Below are positions 12,774-21,958 of a stretch of DNA of 21,958 nt, piece by piece. The notes beneath the pieces were generated by a model that was given only the letters and a program-made list of their open reading frames with translations, was not told the DNA's origin and ran no database searches. The position numbers and the translations under genes are program-made. Origin of the DNA: Fusobacteriota bacterium (GTDB lineage: Bacteria; Fusobacteriota; Fusobacteriia; JAPLKR01); assembly GCA_026387965.1 (NCBI GenBank), contig JAPLKR010000076.1, positions 1-21,958 of the forward strand, read 5' to 3'. The stretch's first letter is position 1, and each line of letters starts with the position of its first letter.

Positions 12774-15422
12774 TTATTTTGAAAGTTTTGTCAAAATATC
12801 TTCTAACTTTGCTTTTTCAGATTCGTAGTGAGCGAGTTTTTCTTTTTCTTTTTCAACAACCTCAGGGTTTGCCTTACTAACAAAGCTAGGATTATTTACT
12901 TTTTTTGATACGGCATCTATTTCTTTTTGCATCTTCTCAATCTCTCTTACTAACCTTTCGCGCTCTTTATCAAAATCTACAAGTCCAGAAAGTGGCAGAT
13001 AAAATTCTAAACCTGATGCCACTGCAAAGGCAGAGTCTTCTTCAATTCCCGCTTTCCCATCTTGAACACTTAACAACTCAAGATTGGTCAGCTTAATGAT
13101 ATCTGCTTCATATTTTGTAAGTATCGCAGTCTTTGAAGAGTTCGCAACAATGTATGCAGAGATTTTCTTGCCTGGTTGTACTTGATACTCGGTTCTAATA
13201 TTTCTTATCGCACGAATAGCCTCTTGAAGCAGTGTAATTTCAGATATAGCCACTTCACTGATATAGTTTTCATCACATTTTGGATATGACTCCAACATGA
13301 CAGTTTCAATCGTTAAATTAAGTGTTTTGAATATTTTCTCTGTAATAAATGGCATCAATGGGTGCAAAAGTTTTAAACTTTCACTGAATACATAGTGCAT
13401 GACAGACTTAATTCTATCCTTAGTAGCTCCATTTACTTCACCGCTATAAAGCGCTACTTTTGAAAGCTCTAAATACCAATCACAGAAATCCTTCCAAATA
13501 AAGTCATAAATCCCCTTAGCCACATCGTTTAAATAGAATTTATCCATATTTTCAGACGCTTCACGACTTACCTGATGAAGTCTGGAAATAATCCACTGAT
13601 CAATTTTTCCCAGTTTATTAAAATTTTGTGGAGAATATTGCAGTGTCAGACCTTGAGTATTCATTGAAACCAGTTTTGACGCGTTCCAAAGCTTATTGGC
13701 AAAATTTGCACCCATCTCAATCATTTTTTCAGAATAAAATGTATCGCTTCCGAGAGATGTATTAAATAGGAAACTGAAACGGATAGCATCTGCTCCGTAT
13801 TTTTCAATCAGATCTAATGGTTCGGGAGAGTTTCCGAGAGATTTACTCATCTTTCTTCCTTGCTCATCTCTGACAATTCCGTGAAGCAACACATTTGAAA
13901 ATGGAATCTCATCCATTGCATATAATCCCGCCATAATCATACGCGCGACCCAGAAAAAGAGTATATCCGCTCCTGTAACCAAGGTTCTGGTCGGATAAAA
14001 ACGTTTTAAATCTTTTGCATCCTCATTTGGCCACCCCATTGTAGCAAAGGGCCAGAGCCACGATGAAAACCATGTATCTAAAACATCTTCATCTTGTCTA
14101 AACATTGACGCACCACATTTTATACATATAGTTGGACTGTTTTTTGAAACATGCATTTCACCACATTTCTCACAGTAATGAGCAGGTATTCTATGCCCCC
14201 ACCAAATCTGTCTTGAAATGCACCAGTCACGAATATTATCTAACCAATGGTAATATACCTTCTCCCAACGTTCAGGAAAAAGAGTAATATCGCCATTTTT
14301 CACTACCGCTAATGCGTCTTTTGCAAGTGGCGCCATTTTTACAAACCATTGTGTACTTACCCTTGACTCTATCACCGTATCACAACGATAACAGCAACCA
14401 ATCGCGTTTTTCAAATGTTTTTCACTAACAAGTTGTCCTAACTCTGTCAACTTCGCCAAAACATTTTTACGCGCTTCAAAACGCTCTTGCCCACAAAACT
14501 CTCCACCAATCTCGTTCACTTTCGCATCTTCAGTAAAGATATTGATAAATGCCAAATTATGTTTTTTTCCAAGTGTGAAATCATTTGGATCATGACTCGG
14601 GGTAACCTTTAAAGCGCCTGTTCCAAAATCCCGTTCAACATACTCATCTGCAATAATAGGAACTTCGCGATTTATCATAGGAACTAACGCCATTTTTCCT
14701 ATTAAATGCTGATATCTCACATCTAAAGGATGTACTGCAATAGCGCTATCACCAAGGATTGTCTCTGGACGTGTAGTTGCAATGGTAATTGTTTCAGAAC
14801 TGTCTTTAATTTTATATGCCACTGTCCAAATATTTGATTCTTTATCGATATGGTTCACTTCATCATCTGCGAGTGCCGTCATATCATGTGGGCACCAATT
14901 TACCATATACTCACCACGGTATACTAAACCATCGTTAAATAGTTTAACAAAAATTTCATTTACTGCATTCGTGAAATGCTCATCCATGGTGAAACTCTCT
15001 CTTGACCAGTCACATGAAGCCCCTAATTTTCGAAGTTGCTCAGTGATAATTCCGCCATATTTTTCCTTCCACTGCCAAGTTTTCTCAATAAAAGCCTTTC
15101 TTCCGAGTTCCTCTTTTGAAATACCTTGCTCAAGTAGCATTCTTTCCACTTTGTTTTGTGTCGCAATCCCTGCGTGATCGCTCCCTGGCATCCAAAGTGT
15201 ATTAAATCCTTGCATTCTTTTAAAACGAATCAAAGTGTCTTGAATGGTATTATTCAAGACGTGTCCCATATGAAGTACCCCCGTTACATTTGGGGGAGGA
15301 ATAACGATGGTATAGCTCTCTTTACTCTCATCTTCTGTTGCTTTAAAATATCCCTTGCTTTCCCACTCTTTATAAATATCCGCTTCAAAGCTAGATGGAT
15401 TATAGCTTCCTTCTAATGACAT
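12774..15422 (-). CDS. valS: Valyl-tRNA synthetase
   Basis: Class I synthetase that charges tRNA-Val. At 882 residues it is normal size for Firmicutes. PPPNVTGVLHMGH (42-54) includes the HIGH-type signature as HMGH, and GRKMSKSLGN carries KMSKS at 524-528. The editing domain includes ATTRPET (215-221) and GTGALKVTPSHDPNDF. Cysteine pairs CYRC, CEKC and CIKC suggest bound zinc, as in other bacterial ValS. The last 60 or so residues (VDFDKERERLVREIEKMQKEID onward in pieces) form the C-terminal coiled coil that binds tRNA. GGAGGT lies five bases before the ATG. It is the third gene after engB and the GNAT gene, 17 bases from the latter, and no T-box leader precedes it. Confidence 0.97.
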   Translation of the reverse strand: MSLEGSYNPSSFEADIYKEWESKGYFKATEDESKESYTIVIPPPNVTGVLHMGHVLNNTIQDTLIRFKRMQGFNTLWMPGSDHAGIATQNKVERMLLEQGISKEELGRKAFIEKTWQWKEKYGGIITEQLRKLGASCDWSRESFTMDEHFTNAVNEIFVKLFNDGLVYRGEYMVNWCPHDMTALADDEVNHIDKESNIWTVAYKIKDSSETITIATTRPETILGDSAIAVHPLDVRYQHLIGKMALVPMINREVPIIADEYVERDFGTGALKVTPSHDPNDFTLGKKHNLAFINIFTEDAKVNEIGGEFCGQERFEARKNVLAKLTELGQLVSEKHLKNAIGCCYRCDTVIESRVSTQWFVKMAPLAKDALAVVKNGDITLFPERWEKVYYHWLDNIRDWCISRQIWWGHRIPAHYCEKCGEMHVSKNSPTICIKCGASMFRQDEDVLDTWFSSWLWPFATMGWPNEDAKDLKRFYPTRTLVTGADILFFWVARMIMAGLYAMDEIPFSNVLLHGIVRDEQGRKMSKSLGNSPEPLDLIEKYGADAIRFSFLFNTSLGSDTFYSEKMIEMGANFANKLWNASKLVSMNTQGLTLQYSPQNFNKLGKIDQWIISRLHQVSREASENMDKFYLNDVAKGIYDFIWKDFCDWYLELSKVALYSGEVNGATKDRIKSVMHYVFSESLKLLHPLMPFITEKIFKTLNLTIETVMLESYPKCDENYISEVAISEITLLQEAIRAIRNIRTEYQVQPGKKISAYIVANSSKTAILTKYEADIIKLTNLELLSVQDGKAGIEEDSAFAVASGLEFYLPLSGLVDFDKERERLVREIEKMQKEIDAVSKKVNNPSFVSKANPEVVEKEKEKLAHYESEKAKLEDILTKLSK

Positions 15423-15439
15423 TTAAACCTCCAAAATCG

Positions 15440-15895
15440 TTATAATTTTAATTCCATTGGAATATAAATTATTCCATTTAACTCTTGAACACTATTCAAT
15501 GATATAAACCCAAATTTTTTATATACTTCATTGGCATAAATAGATGAATTTAACGTTAGTTTTAAACATTGACGAGATTTACACCTCTCAACAATAAAAC
15601 TCATCAGTTTTTTCCCGATCCCCACATTATGGTACTCTTCTTTAACAAAAAAAAGTGATATATGCGAGTGTTCTTTAAGTGCAATAATCCCAACTAAATT
15701 TCCCTCTTGAAAAAAGCCAAATAACTCAAGCTCATTCGTTTCATGTTTTTTCTTTAACATTTCATAAGAAACAAGTTGTTTAAAAGTTTCAACTCCCTCA
15801 TCAGTAAGGGTTGGTGCTTGAAATTTAATAAAGCACCCCCAGCAAAGTAAGCTTGCTGCATTAATTTCTTCTAAACTATTCAACTCTTTTATCAT
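15440..15895 (-). CDS. GNAT family N-acetyltransferase
   Basis: A 151-residue protein of the GCN5-related acetyltransferase fold, which moves an acetyl group from acetyl-CoA to an amine. The central strand ELFGFFQEGNLVGIIALKE is followed by motif A, LFFVKEEYHNVGIGKKLM, whose NVGIGK fits the (Q/R)xxGx(G/A) pyrophosphate loop with Asn as the first residue. ANEVYKKFGFI is the typical motif B helix and strand. The substrate is unknown. The ATG at 15895 follows AGGAGC by five bases and overlaps the end of engB by 20 bases, so the two are coupled. It lies between engB and valS. Confidence 0.82.
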   Translation of the reverse strand: MIKELNSLEEINAASLLCWGCFIKFQAPTLTDEGVETFKQLVSYEMLKKKHETNELELFGFFQEGNLVGIIALKEHSHISLFFVKEEYHNVGIGKKLMSFIVERCKSRQCLKLTLNSSIYANEVYKKFGFISLNSVQELNGIIYIPMELKL

Positions 15896-16526
15896 GTATC
15901 GCTCCTAATTCTACTGAACCGACTGCTTCACTCTCTTTTTCAAGCACCTCTGTAATACTCTCCCCAACGAATTCTAAAATAGCTTCGCCTCCTGTTTTTT
16001 TCAAACTAGAGTGGAAGAAAACATCTTCATTATCAAATAGTATTCGTGTTCTAATCTCTTTCATTTGTCTAAATTTCTCATTCCCCGATAACTTGTCGCA
16101 TTTTGTAAATACAATTTTAAAAGAAATTTTATAGTGTGCGCACCATTTCAGTATCATCATATCCTCTTCACTGGGAATACGACGAATATCAAGCAGTACA
16201 AAAATCACTTTATAGCGTTCATCCATAAGATAACGCTCCATACTTTTTCCCCACTCTTTTTTCATCTCTTTAGGGACTTTTGCATAACCGTATCCGGGAA
16301 GATCTACAAAATAAAACTGTTTATTTATTTCAAAGAAATTCACAAGTTGAGTTCTACCTGGTGTCTTACTAGTCTTACACAGTTTGTTATGATTGGTTAT
16401 AGCATTGATTAAACTGGATTTTCCGACATTTGAACGGCCCACAAAAGCGAAATCAATTGTGTGTTCAATAGGATATTGATCCGGCCTAGCCGCCGATAGG
16501 ACGTAACTGGCAATATTAATTTTCAT
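15876..16526 (-). CDS. engB: Ribosome biogenesis GTPase EngB/YsxC
   Basis: A TrmE-Era-like GTPase needed for late assembly of the 50S subunit. The start is ATG 16526 (216 residues); an in-frame TTG at 16541 lacks a better ribosome site. Motifs are G1 GRSNVGKS (30-37), the switch region TPGRTQ (55-60), G3 DLPGYG (75-80) and G4 TKCDK (141-145). The product begins MKINIASYVLSAARPDQYP, as family members do. A C-terminal tail of about 25 residues after the GTPase domain, rich in Glu and Val, is a little longer than usual and overlaps the GNAT start. Placement downstream of lon is conserved in Firmicutes (lon-ysxC), though here a terminator and promoter separate them. Confidence 0.95.
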   Translation of the reverse strand: MKINIASYVLSAARPDQYPIEHTIDFAFVGRSNVGKSSLINAITNHNKLCKTSKTPGRTQLVNFFEINKQFYFVDLPGYGYAKVPKEMKKEWGKSMERYLMDERYKVIFVLLDIRRIPSEEDMMILKWCAHYKISFKIVFTKCDKLSGNEKFRQMKEIRTRILFDNEDVFFHSSLKKTGGEAILEFVGESITEVLEKESEAVGSVELGAIHDKRVE

Positions 16527-16603
16527 TTTACCTACTTTCAATTCTAAAGATGAAGTGAGGTTGTATCGCCCCCTCTTTGAATACTTTTCACCTATTTTAC
16601 TCT

Positions 16604-16632
16604 ATTATACCACGAAAACAGCTTAATCTAAA
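16604..16632 (-). promoter_or_regulatory. Promoter of engB-GNAT-valS
   Basis: Consensus -10 TATAAT (16604-16609) with TG one base upstream (TGGTATAAT, extended -10), 17-base spacer, and -35 TTTAGA (16627-16632). It starts right after the lon terminator and gives a leader of about 70 bases. Confidence 0.7.
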
Positions 16633-16633
16633 G

Positions 16634-16662
16634 AAAAAAGCGTTAGATTGCTCTAACGCTTT
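16634..16662 (-). terminator. Intrinsic terminator after lon
   Basis: AAAGCGTTAGA (16637-16647) pairs perfectly with TCTAACGCTTT (16652-16662) around the loop TTGC. On the minus strand a run of T follows. It ends the tig-clpP-clpX-lon unit. Confidence 0.9.
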
Positions 16663-16679
16663 GAAAGTTTCATAAACAT

Positions 16680-17840
16680 TTACACATTTAAGTGAGGAAA
16701 CACAATTTTAGCCACATCATCATATGTTTTTACATAGTGTATGGTTAAATCTTTTGTAACTTCTTTTGGAAGTTTTTTCGCATCACTTCTGTTCTCATCA
16801 GGCAATATGACTGTTCTACATCCAGCACGGTGAGCACCAATTACTTTTTCCAATATCCCCCCTACAGGAAGAACATCCCCAGAGATAGTAATCTCTCCAG
16901 TCATAGCAAGGTCAAAAGGTACAGGGTGCTTCCCGAGCACAGAAATAAATGTCGTCGTAATGGCAATTCCAGCTGAAGGACCATCTTTTGGAACAGCTCC
17001 CTCAGGAAAATGCAAATGAACATCCTCTTTTTCGTAGAAATCTTCAGGTATTTTGTACTCCGCAGCCTTAGAACGCACATAGCTATAAGCTACTTGTGCA
17101 GACTCCTTCATAACATCTCCTAGTTTTCCAGTAAGGCTTGTTTTTCCTTTTCCAGCCATCTTAACACCTTGAACTTCCATAACCATTCCACCAACCGAAG
17201 TCCAAGCAAGACCATTTACTTCACCAATTTTTAAAATATTTTTTCTCTTAGCTTCAGGCTTATATTTTATATCCCCAAGGTAATGTTTCAAATTGGTCTT
17301 TGTAATGTGTACTTTTTTAATATTTTTTTCCAAAACCTCTTTAGCAATTTTTCTACATACTTTGCTGAGTTGTCGCTGTAAAAGGCGTACCCCAGCTTCG
17401 CGCGTATAACCATTGATGATTTCATAGATAGCATCTTTAGAAAAGGTTACACTATACTCTTTCGAAGCAAGACCGTTTTCAGTTACTGCTCTCTCAACTA
17501 AATATCTTTCAGCAATATGAAATTTTTCAATTTCAGTATAACTGTTAAGCTCAATGATCTCCATCCTGTCACGCAGAGGTCCAGGAATATCCCACATATC
17601 ATTTGCCGTTGCTATAAAGAAAACATTTGAAAGATCAAATGGCATATCAATATAATGATCTCCAAAAGTATTATTTTGTTGCGGATCTAATACTTCAAGC
17701 AGTGCAGATGTTGGATCTCCTTTAAAATCAGAAGTGAGTTTATCCACTTCATCAAGTAAAAAGACAGGATTATTCACCCCAGCATTTTTTATTTCTTTCA
17801 TGATTCTTAACAATACGCTCCTTAACCTCTTTAAGACCAT
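16680..17840 (-). pseudogene. lon: lon, C-terminal fragment (rest of AAA+ and protease domain)
   Basis: The second part of the ATP-dependent protease Lon, in a different frame from the first part. Only sequence from about 17807 (RIMKEIKNAGVNNPVFLLDE) resembles Lon; codons before it are N-terminal gene sequence read out of frame. Walker B PVFLLDEVDK, sensor-1 FIATAND, arginine finger PLRDRME and sensor-2 TREAGVR are present. The protease domain is complete: catalytic Ser in PKDGPSAG and Lys in [10 protein letters not shown], 43 residues apart as in normal Lon. The Walker A segment and about 70 residues before the join are absent. AAGGAG at 17818-17823 lies four bases before an in-frame TTG at 17813, so independent translation of this fragment is conceivable. 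It would lack a functional ATPase but keep the peptidase site. Either real decay or an assembly error explains the break. Confidence 0.9.
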
Positions 17841-18795
17841 AATGTTCGTCTTCTAACACTTTCATCGCATAAGTGATATCAAGCATATCTTTTGTCTTTT
17901 TACTCCAAGGAAGCTCAATAATTGTCTCAATATAACTTCTTGAAACAGATGTTTCTGCTGAATAAGCCGGCATTTTTTCAAGTTTTAAAAGCTCTTTTTC
18001 AACTTTTATTTTTACTTCTTTTGGAAGCTTTGCTTTTTCTATCAGTTGACGAAGCTCATCCACTTCATCTTCCATGCTTTCCCCATCACCAAGCTCATCT
18101 TTAATGGCTTTCATCTTCTCACGAAGATAATACCCTTTTTGAAGGTTGTTTATTTGGTCTTTGACTTTATTATCAATCTTCTTTTCAAGACCGACAATCT
18201 CAATCTCTTTTTTGATAAGCTCTAAAATTTGGTACCCAAAGTCATTAATAGATGTAACTTCTAGTAATTTTTGCTTTTTTTCACTTGTTACCATGATATT
18301 TGAAGCGAGTAGATTAAACACTTTTTCTATATCATCGATACTTCTAAGATTTAATATCAATTCCGGCGAAACATTATTAGTCAGTTTGATGTATTTTTCA
18401 AAATTTTCCAACACCTGCCGTTTCAACGCTTCAGTCTCTTCACCTTCTTGTTTCGACACTTCAAGCACTTCATATTCAGTCTCATATAGCTTATTTCCAG
18501 CATTCACTTCAATTAGCTTTACACGATTAATAATTTCCACTAACACCTTAATGGTTCCATCTGGCATTTTTACCGTTTGTAAAACTCTTGCAGAAACCCC
18601 AACCACATTTAAATCTTTTAGTGCATCTGGCGCTTCTTGAAGCTTTTCTTTTTGCATAAATAATAAAAACTCACTAGAATCAGCAATAATTTTTTCTAAT
18701 GTTTCCACACTTTTTTTTCTTCCGACAAAAATTGGGGTAATGACACCTGGAAATACCACCAAATCTCTAATTGGAATAAACAAAGCTCTCTTCAT
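17770..18795 (-). pseudogene. lon: lon, N-terminal fragment ending at an internal deletion
   Basis: The first part of ATP-dependent Lon, which degrades misfolded and regulatory proteins. AGGAG precedes the ATG at 18795 by seven bases, and clpX ends 13 bases upstream. Residues 1 to about 200 form the substrate-binding LAN domain (MKRALFIPIRDLVVFPGVIT at the start), then the helical region with GYYLREKMKAIKDELGD. The protein follows Lon as far as DEHYGLKEVKERIV (about residue 329), just before the AAA+ nucleotide-binding site. After it come 12 unrelated codons and a stop at 17770. Intact LonA is about 770-800 residues; this fragment ends at 341. The join is out of frame with the C-terminal part, and the Walker A region should be where the break is. 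Confidence 0.9.
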
Positions 18796-18808
18796 CCCTT
18801 ATCTCCTC

Positions 18809-20032
18809 TTATTTCCTCAGTATTTGTATCTTCTCTTTGTCTGTTACACCATTTTCATCAATAATGATTTCTTTAATATCCTCTTCTGAAGGAATATTGA
18901 ACATTAAATCTAGCATGATATCTTCAATAACTGAGCGAAGTCCTCTTGCTCCAGTATTTCTTTTTTTGGAAATTTTGGCGATCTCTATTAAACTCTCTTG
19001 TGTAAACTTAAGTTTTACTCCTTCAAATTCAATTAATTTTTGATACTGTTTAATAATAGAATTTTTGGGTTCCATTAGTATACGCACCAAGGCCTCTTCA
19101 TCAAGCTCAGAAAGAACACTAAGAATTGGAAGTCTTCCAATGAGCTCTGGTATAATGCCAAAATGCACCAAATCTTCAGGAAGAACCTTTTGAAGCACAT
19201 GACTGTTTACATGTTGCTTGCTCTCAATTTTAGCACCAAATCCCATATTTTTGTTAGCTGTTCTTTTACTAATAATCTTTTGAAGACCATCAAAGGCTCC
19301 ACCAACAATAAACAAAATATTTTTAGTGTTAATTTGCACAAACTCTTGCATTGGATGCTTTCTGCCACCTTGTGGAGGAATGTTTGCAACTGTTCCTTCT
19401 ACAATTTTTAATAACGCTTGTTGAACACCTTCTCCAGATACGTCTCGCGTAATGGAGGTGTTTTCTGATTTTCTTGATATTTTATCGATTTCATCAATAT
19501 AAATGATTCCCATTTCAGCACGTTTGGTATCCATATCTGCTGCATGGTAAAGTCTTACAAGAACATTTTCAACATCCTCACCAACATACCCCGCCTCAGT
19601 GAGCGTCGTTGCGTCTGCAATAGCAAACGGTACATTCAATATCTTGGCTAGGGTCTCAGCCATAAGCGTTTTCCCTGTTCCCGTCGGCCCAATCAAGAGA
19701 ATATTGCTTTTTTGCAACTCAACATCAGAATCTTTCTCCAAATTGAGCGAATTGATGCGCTTATAATGATTATACACTGCTACTGCTAGTTGCTTTTTTG
19801 TTTGATCTTGACCAATCACATAATCATCTAAATGTTTTTTGATCTCTTGTGGTTTGAGGAGCGTAATCTCTTGATGCTCGCCCTCTTCTTCATCAAAGCC
19901 ATCTTCGTCGAGTATCATCTCATAACACGCTTCTATGCACTCATTACAAATATATGTATTATTGCCTGCTATTAAACGCTCGACTTCCGACTCTTCTTTT
20001 CCACAAAATGAACATCGTGCTGTTGTGCTCAC
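18809..20032 (-). CDS. clpX: ATP-dependent Clp protease ATP-binding subunit ClpX
   Basis: AAA+ unfoldase that feeds proteins to ClpP. I prefer the GTG at 20032 (407 residues), because GGGAGGG lies just upstream and the product then begins [13 protein letters not shown] like other ClpX proteins; an ATG four codons earlier has a poor ribosome site. The zinc-binding domain has Cys 7, 10, 29 and 32. Walker A GPTGTGKT (115-122), pore loop GYVGED (148-153), Walker [10 protein letters not shown] (176-184) and sensor-2 GARGLR (361-366) are intact. The ClpP-docking tripeptide is MGF (263-265) where most have IGF. It follows clpP and precedes lon, the usual order. Confidence 0.96.
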   Translation of the reverse strand: MSTTARCSFCGKEESEVERLIAGNNTYICNECIEACYEMILDEDGFDEEEGEHQEITLLKPQEIKKHLDDYVIGQDQTKKQLAVAVYNHYKRINSLNLEKDSDVELQKSNILLIGPTGTGKTLMAETLAKILNVPFAIADATTLTEAGYVGEDVENVLVRLYHAADMDTKRAEMGIIYIDEIDKISRKSENTSITRDVSGEGVQQALLKIVEGTVANIPPQGGRKHPMQEFVQINTKNILFIVGGAFDGLQKIISKRTANKNMGFGAKIESKQHVNSHVLQKVLPEDLVHFGIIPELIGRLPILSVLSELDEEALVRILMEPKNSIIKQYQKLIEFEGVKLKFTQESLIEIAKISKKRNTGARGLRSVIEDIMLDLMFNIPSEEDIKEIIIDENGVTDKEKIQILRK

Positions 20033-20058
20033 GAGCCCTCCCATATTCTTTTCAAAAA

Positions 20059-20637
20059 TTATATCTTTTGAACAATTTTATCTACAAGACCATACTCTAA
20101 TGCATCTTGCGCTGACATGAAATAATCTCTTTCCATATCATTTTTTAGTCTATCTATTTCAACATTTGTATTCTCAGCCATAATTTCTGTTAGAACCTCT
20201 TTGATTCTTAAGATCTCATTGGTATGAAGTAGAATATCTGTTGCTTGTCCTTGGACACCACCTAGCGGTTGGTGAATCATGATTCTAGAATTTGGAAGTG
20301 AAAAGCGTTTGCCTTTTGCTCCCCCCGCTAAAAGAAATGCACCCATACTGGCCGCCTGCCCAACACAAATCGTTGAAACATCTGGTTTGATATATTGCAT
20401 TGTATCATAAATCGCAAGCCCTGAGGTTACGACTCCACCAGGGCTATTGATATATATAATAATGTCTTTTTCAGGGTCTTGTGCTTCTAGAAACAGTAAT
20501 TGAGCAATCACAGAATTCGCTACCATGTCGTTAATCTCAGATCCTAAAAAAATAATTCTATCTTTTAAAAGTCTTGAGTAGATATCATAGCTTCTTTCGC
20601 CTTGAGCTGTCTGTTCTATCACTACTGGTACGTACAT
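20059..20637 (-). CDS. clpP: ATP-dependent Clp protease proteolytic subunit ClpP
   Basis: Serine peptidase forming the two-ring ClpP barrel that degrades proteins delivered by ClpX. At 192 residues, it is the standard size. The catalytic triad is S97 in [12 protein letters not shown]122 in MIHQPLGG and D171 in ERDYFMSA. The N-terminus [20 protein letters not shown], which carries the axial loop and processing site, is typical. AAGGGG within the last codons of tig lies five bases before the ATG; the two genes are two bases apart. clpX follows after about 26 bases. Confidence 0.98.
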   Translation of the reverse strand: MYVPVVIEQTAQGERSYDIYSRLLKDRIIFLGSEINDMVANSVIAQLLFLEAQDPEKDIIIYINSPGGVVTSGLAIYDTMQYIKPDVSTICVGQAASMGAFLLAGGAKGKRFSLPNSRIMIHQPLGGVQGQATDILLHTNEILRIKEVLTEIMAENTNVEIDRLKNDMERDYFMSAQDALEYGLVDKIVQKI

Positions 20638-20639
20638 AA

Positions 20640-21926
20640 TTACCCCTTAATAACTGTATTTGCTATCAAACACTCAACTGCTTTTCTTGCTTTTCTCTCA
20701 TATACAAGGTTTTGTAAGAAAGCTTCATAATTTCCAGCAGATTTTAGTTGAGTTTCAAATTGCTCTCTTGTCATTTTGTAAGCCTTAATGATTTTTTCAA
20801 TTTCGCCTTCCATGTCTACTTCATCAACTTGAATATTTTCAAGTTCCGCAATTTCAGAAAGTAAAATATCTAATTTTAATTGAACTTCTGCATTTGGAGC
20901 AAGTTGTTTAAACATATCTTCCTTACTTGACTTAGTCATAGAAAGGTAACTATCGATATTCATTCCTTGCATTTGAAGCTGCTGTTCAAATTGACGAATA
21001 TTTCTTTCCACTTCTTTTTGAACCAATGACTGTGGAATATGAACTTCAGAAGTTTTTAGCACCTCTTGAATAATTTTTTCCTCAATCTCTTTTTCAATTT
21101 TATTCGCTTCACGTGTTGTTAATTCTTCGTGTTTTTTAGTCTTCATGTCTGCGAGATTTTCAAATCCTTGCGCTACAGCAAATTCATCACAAATTTCCAC
21201 AGTTTTTTGTTTTTTTACTGCATGAAGATTAATTTTGAACATTGAAGGCTTTCCAGCTAAAGCTACTGAGTGATACTCTGCAGGAAATATAACATTAACA
21301 TCAAACTCTTCCCCTGCTTTTCTGCCAACGATTTGCTCTTCAAATTTATCAATAAATGAATGACTTCCAAGTTTCAACTCATACTTTTCAGCTCTTCCAC
21401 CTTCAAATGGAACACCGTCTACAAATCCTTCAAAATCAAGCATCACTGTATCGCCAAGTTCTGCAGCCGCTTCTACAACTTCTAATTCAACTTTAGCTTT
21501 TGCTAGTCTTTCAATTTCCCCATCTACAGTATCTGAAGTTACATTGACAATTCCTTTTTCAACTTCAAGCCCTTTATATTGACCAACTTTTGCTTTTGGT
21601 AAAATTTCCACTTTAAATTCAAATTTCCCGGTTTCTAAATTCATATCAGAAAGACCTGGCTGGCTCACTACATGAAGATTTTCTTTTTCTAAAATTTCAC
21701 CATAGTAATTTTTTACTATATCATCTATTAAATCTTCCGTGATTTGCCCAGCATACTGTTTTTCAATTTTATCGATTGGTGCTTTACCTTTTCTAAATCC
21801 TGGAATATCTGCTTTTGCTGCAACTTTTTTCACTGCTTCTGTTCTAAATTTTTTCAAATCTTCAACTGCCACCTCTAAATTAATTACTGCTAATGTTGCA
21901 TTTTCCATCGTAACATTGTAGTTCAC
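20640..21926 (-). CDS. tig: Trigger factor, ribosome-associated chaperone and prolyl isomerase
   Basis: Binds the ribosome near the exit tunnel and holds nascent chains, with FKBP-type peptidyl-prolyl isomerase activity. 428 residues from a GTG at 21926, preceded by AGGAGG eight bases upstream; an ATG six codons later lacks such a site. The ribosome-binding signature GFRKGKAP is at 43-50. The isomerase domain spans about 158-238 ([20 protein letters not shown] at its start) and the C-terminal chaperone domain fills the rest. It heads the tig-clpP-clpX-lon run; its promoter lies beyond the right edge of the window. Confidence 0.97.
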   Translation of the reverse strand: MNYNVTMENATLAVINLEVAVEDLKKFRTEAVKKVAAKADIPGFRKGKAPIDKIEKQYAGQITEDLIDDIVKNYYGEILEKENLHVVSQPGLSDMNLETGKFEFKVEILPKAKVGQYKGLEVEKGIVNVTSDTVDGEIERLAKAKVELEVVEAAAELGDTVMLDFEGFVDGVPFEGGRAEKYELKLGSHSFIDKFEEQIVGRKAGEEFDVNVIFPAEYHSVALAGKPSMFKINLHAVKKQKTVEICDEFAVAQGFENLADMKTKKHEELTTREANKIEKEIEEKIIQEVLKTSEVHIPQSLVQKEVERNIRQFEQQLQMQGMNIDSYLSMTKSSKEDMFKQLAPNAEVQLKLDILLSEIAELENIQVDEVDMEGEIEKIIKAYKMTREQFETQLKSAGNYEAFLQNLVYERKARKAVECLIANTVIKG

Positions 21927-21958
21927 TTGTAAATCCTCCTAAATATCTTTAATTTTAA

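Noticed and set aside
16544-16591. Short upstream frame (GTG, 15 codons) in the engB leader
   Set aside because: No ribosome site precedes the GTG and the peptide has no distinctive features.
17770-17840. Programmed ribosomal frameshift joining the two lon parts
   Set aside because: A frameshift would not restore the roughly 70 missing residues with Walker A, and I see no slippery heptamer with a following structure.
18146-18640. Long plus-strand open frame opposite lon
   Set aside because: It is antisense to well-conserved Lon N-domain sequence, rich in Ser, Phe and Leu as expected for such shadows, with no ribosome site.
1-21958. Mobile elements, CRISPR arrays, phage genes or defence systems
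   Set aside because: No transposase, integrase, direct-repeat arrays or related proteins are visible; all recognised genes are housekeeping or conserved hypothetical genes on one strand.

Overview
The window looks like an ordinary chromosomal housekeeping region from a low-GC, Gram-positive bacterium, most likely of the Clostridia. The reasons are the AT-rich DNA, strong AGGAGG-type ribosome sites with some GTG and TTG starts, U-tailed hairpin terminators, and a Firmicutes-style gene set: tig-clpP-clpX-lon-engB, long-form HPF, DUF1292, DUF1934 and DUF3783 proteins, and an endonuclease-type MutL. The genus cannot be told from sequence alone. Every gene I can support lies on the minus strand, so transcription runs from high to low coordinates and the description below follows that direction.

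Right end, 21.9-16.6 kb: a protein-quality block. Trigger factor, ClpP and ClpX are intact and closely packed. They are followed by a lon gene that is visibly broken. Its N-terminal part (to about residue 329) joins out of frame to its C-terminal part, and about 68-70 residues of the AAA+ module, including Walker A, are missing. A hairpin terminator closes this unit at 16634-16662.

16.6-12.7 kb: an extended -10 promoter drives engB, a GNAT acetyltransferase and valS, ending at a terminator near 12.75 kb.

12.7-7.0 kb: a DUF3783 protein, then mutL, pyridoxal kinase, rlmH, an acidic DUF1292 protein, a tRNA-Arg(CCU), a PLP-dependent transsulfuration enzyme and a small exported protein, all in tight succession. 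The kinase would supply the PLP cofactor used by the transsulfuration enzyme a few genes later.

6.9-4.0 kb: a DUF1934 protein, an FtsX/MacB-type permease and its ATPase form one operon with a good promoter. The hibernation factor gene hpf follows, with its own near-consensus promoter inside the last codons of the ATPase gene. A strong terminator lies after hpf, then a 348-base spacer holding a second hairpin and a possible 25-residue peptide gene.

3.7-0 kb: ddl, an HD-domain phosphohydrolase and a small two-helix membrane protein (TTG start) form an operon ending in a terminator. The repair nuclease genes sbcD and sbcC follow; sbcC runs off the left edge.

I found no mobile element, CRISPR array, phage gene or defence island, and nothing I would call a new multi-gene system. 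The most noteworthy observation is the internal deletion and frameshift in lon. Secondary points are the tRNA gene embedded in an operon, inverted repeats with a shared TTTCAA/TTGAAA half-site at two promoters, the structured leader upstream of sbcD, and two short genes that are easily missed.
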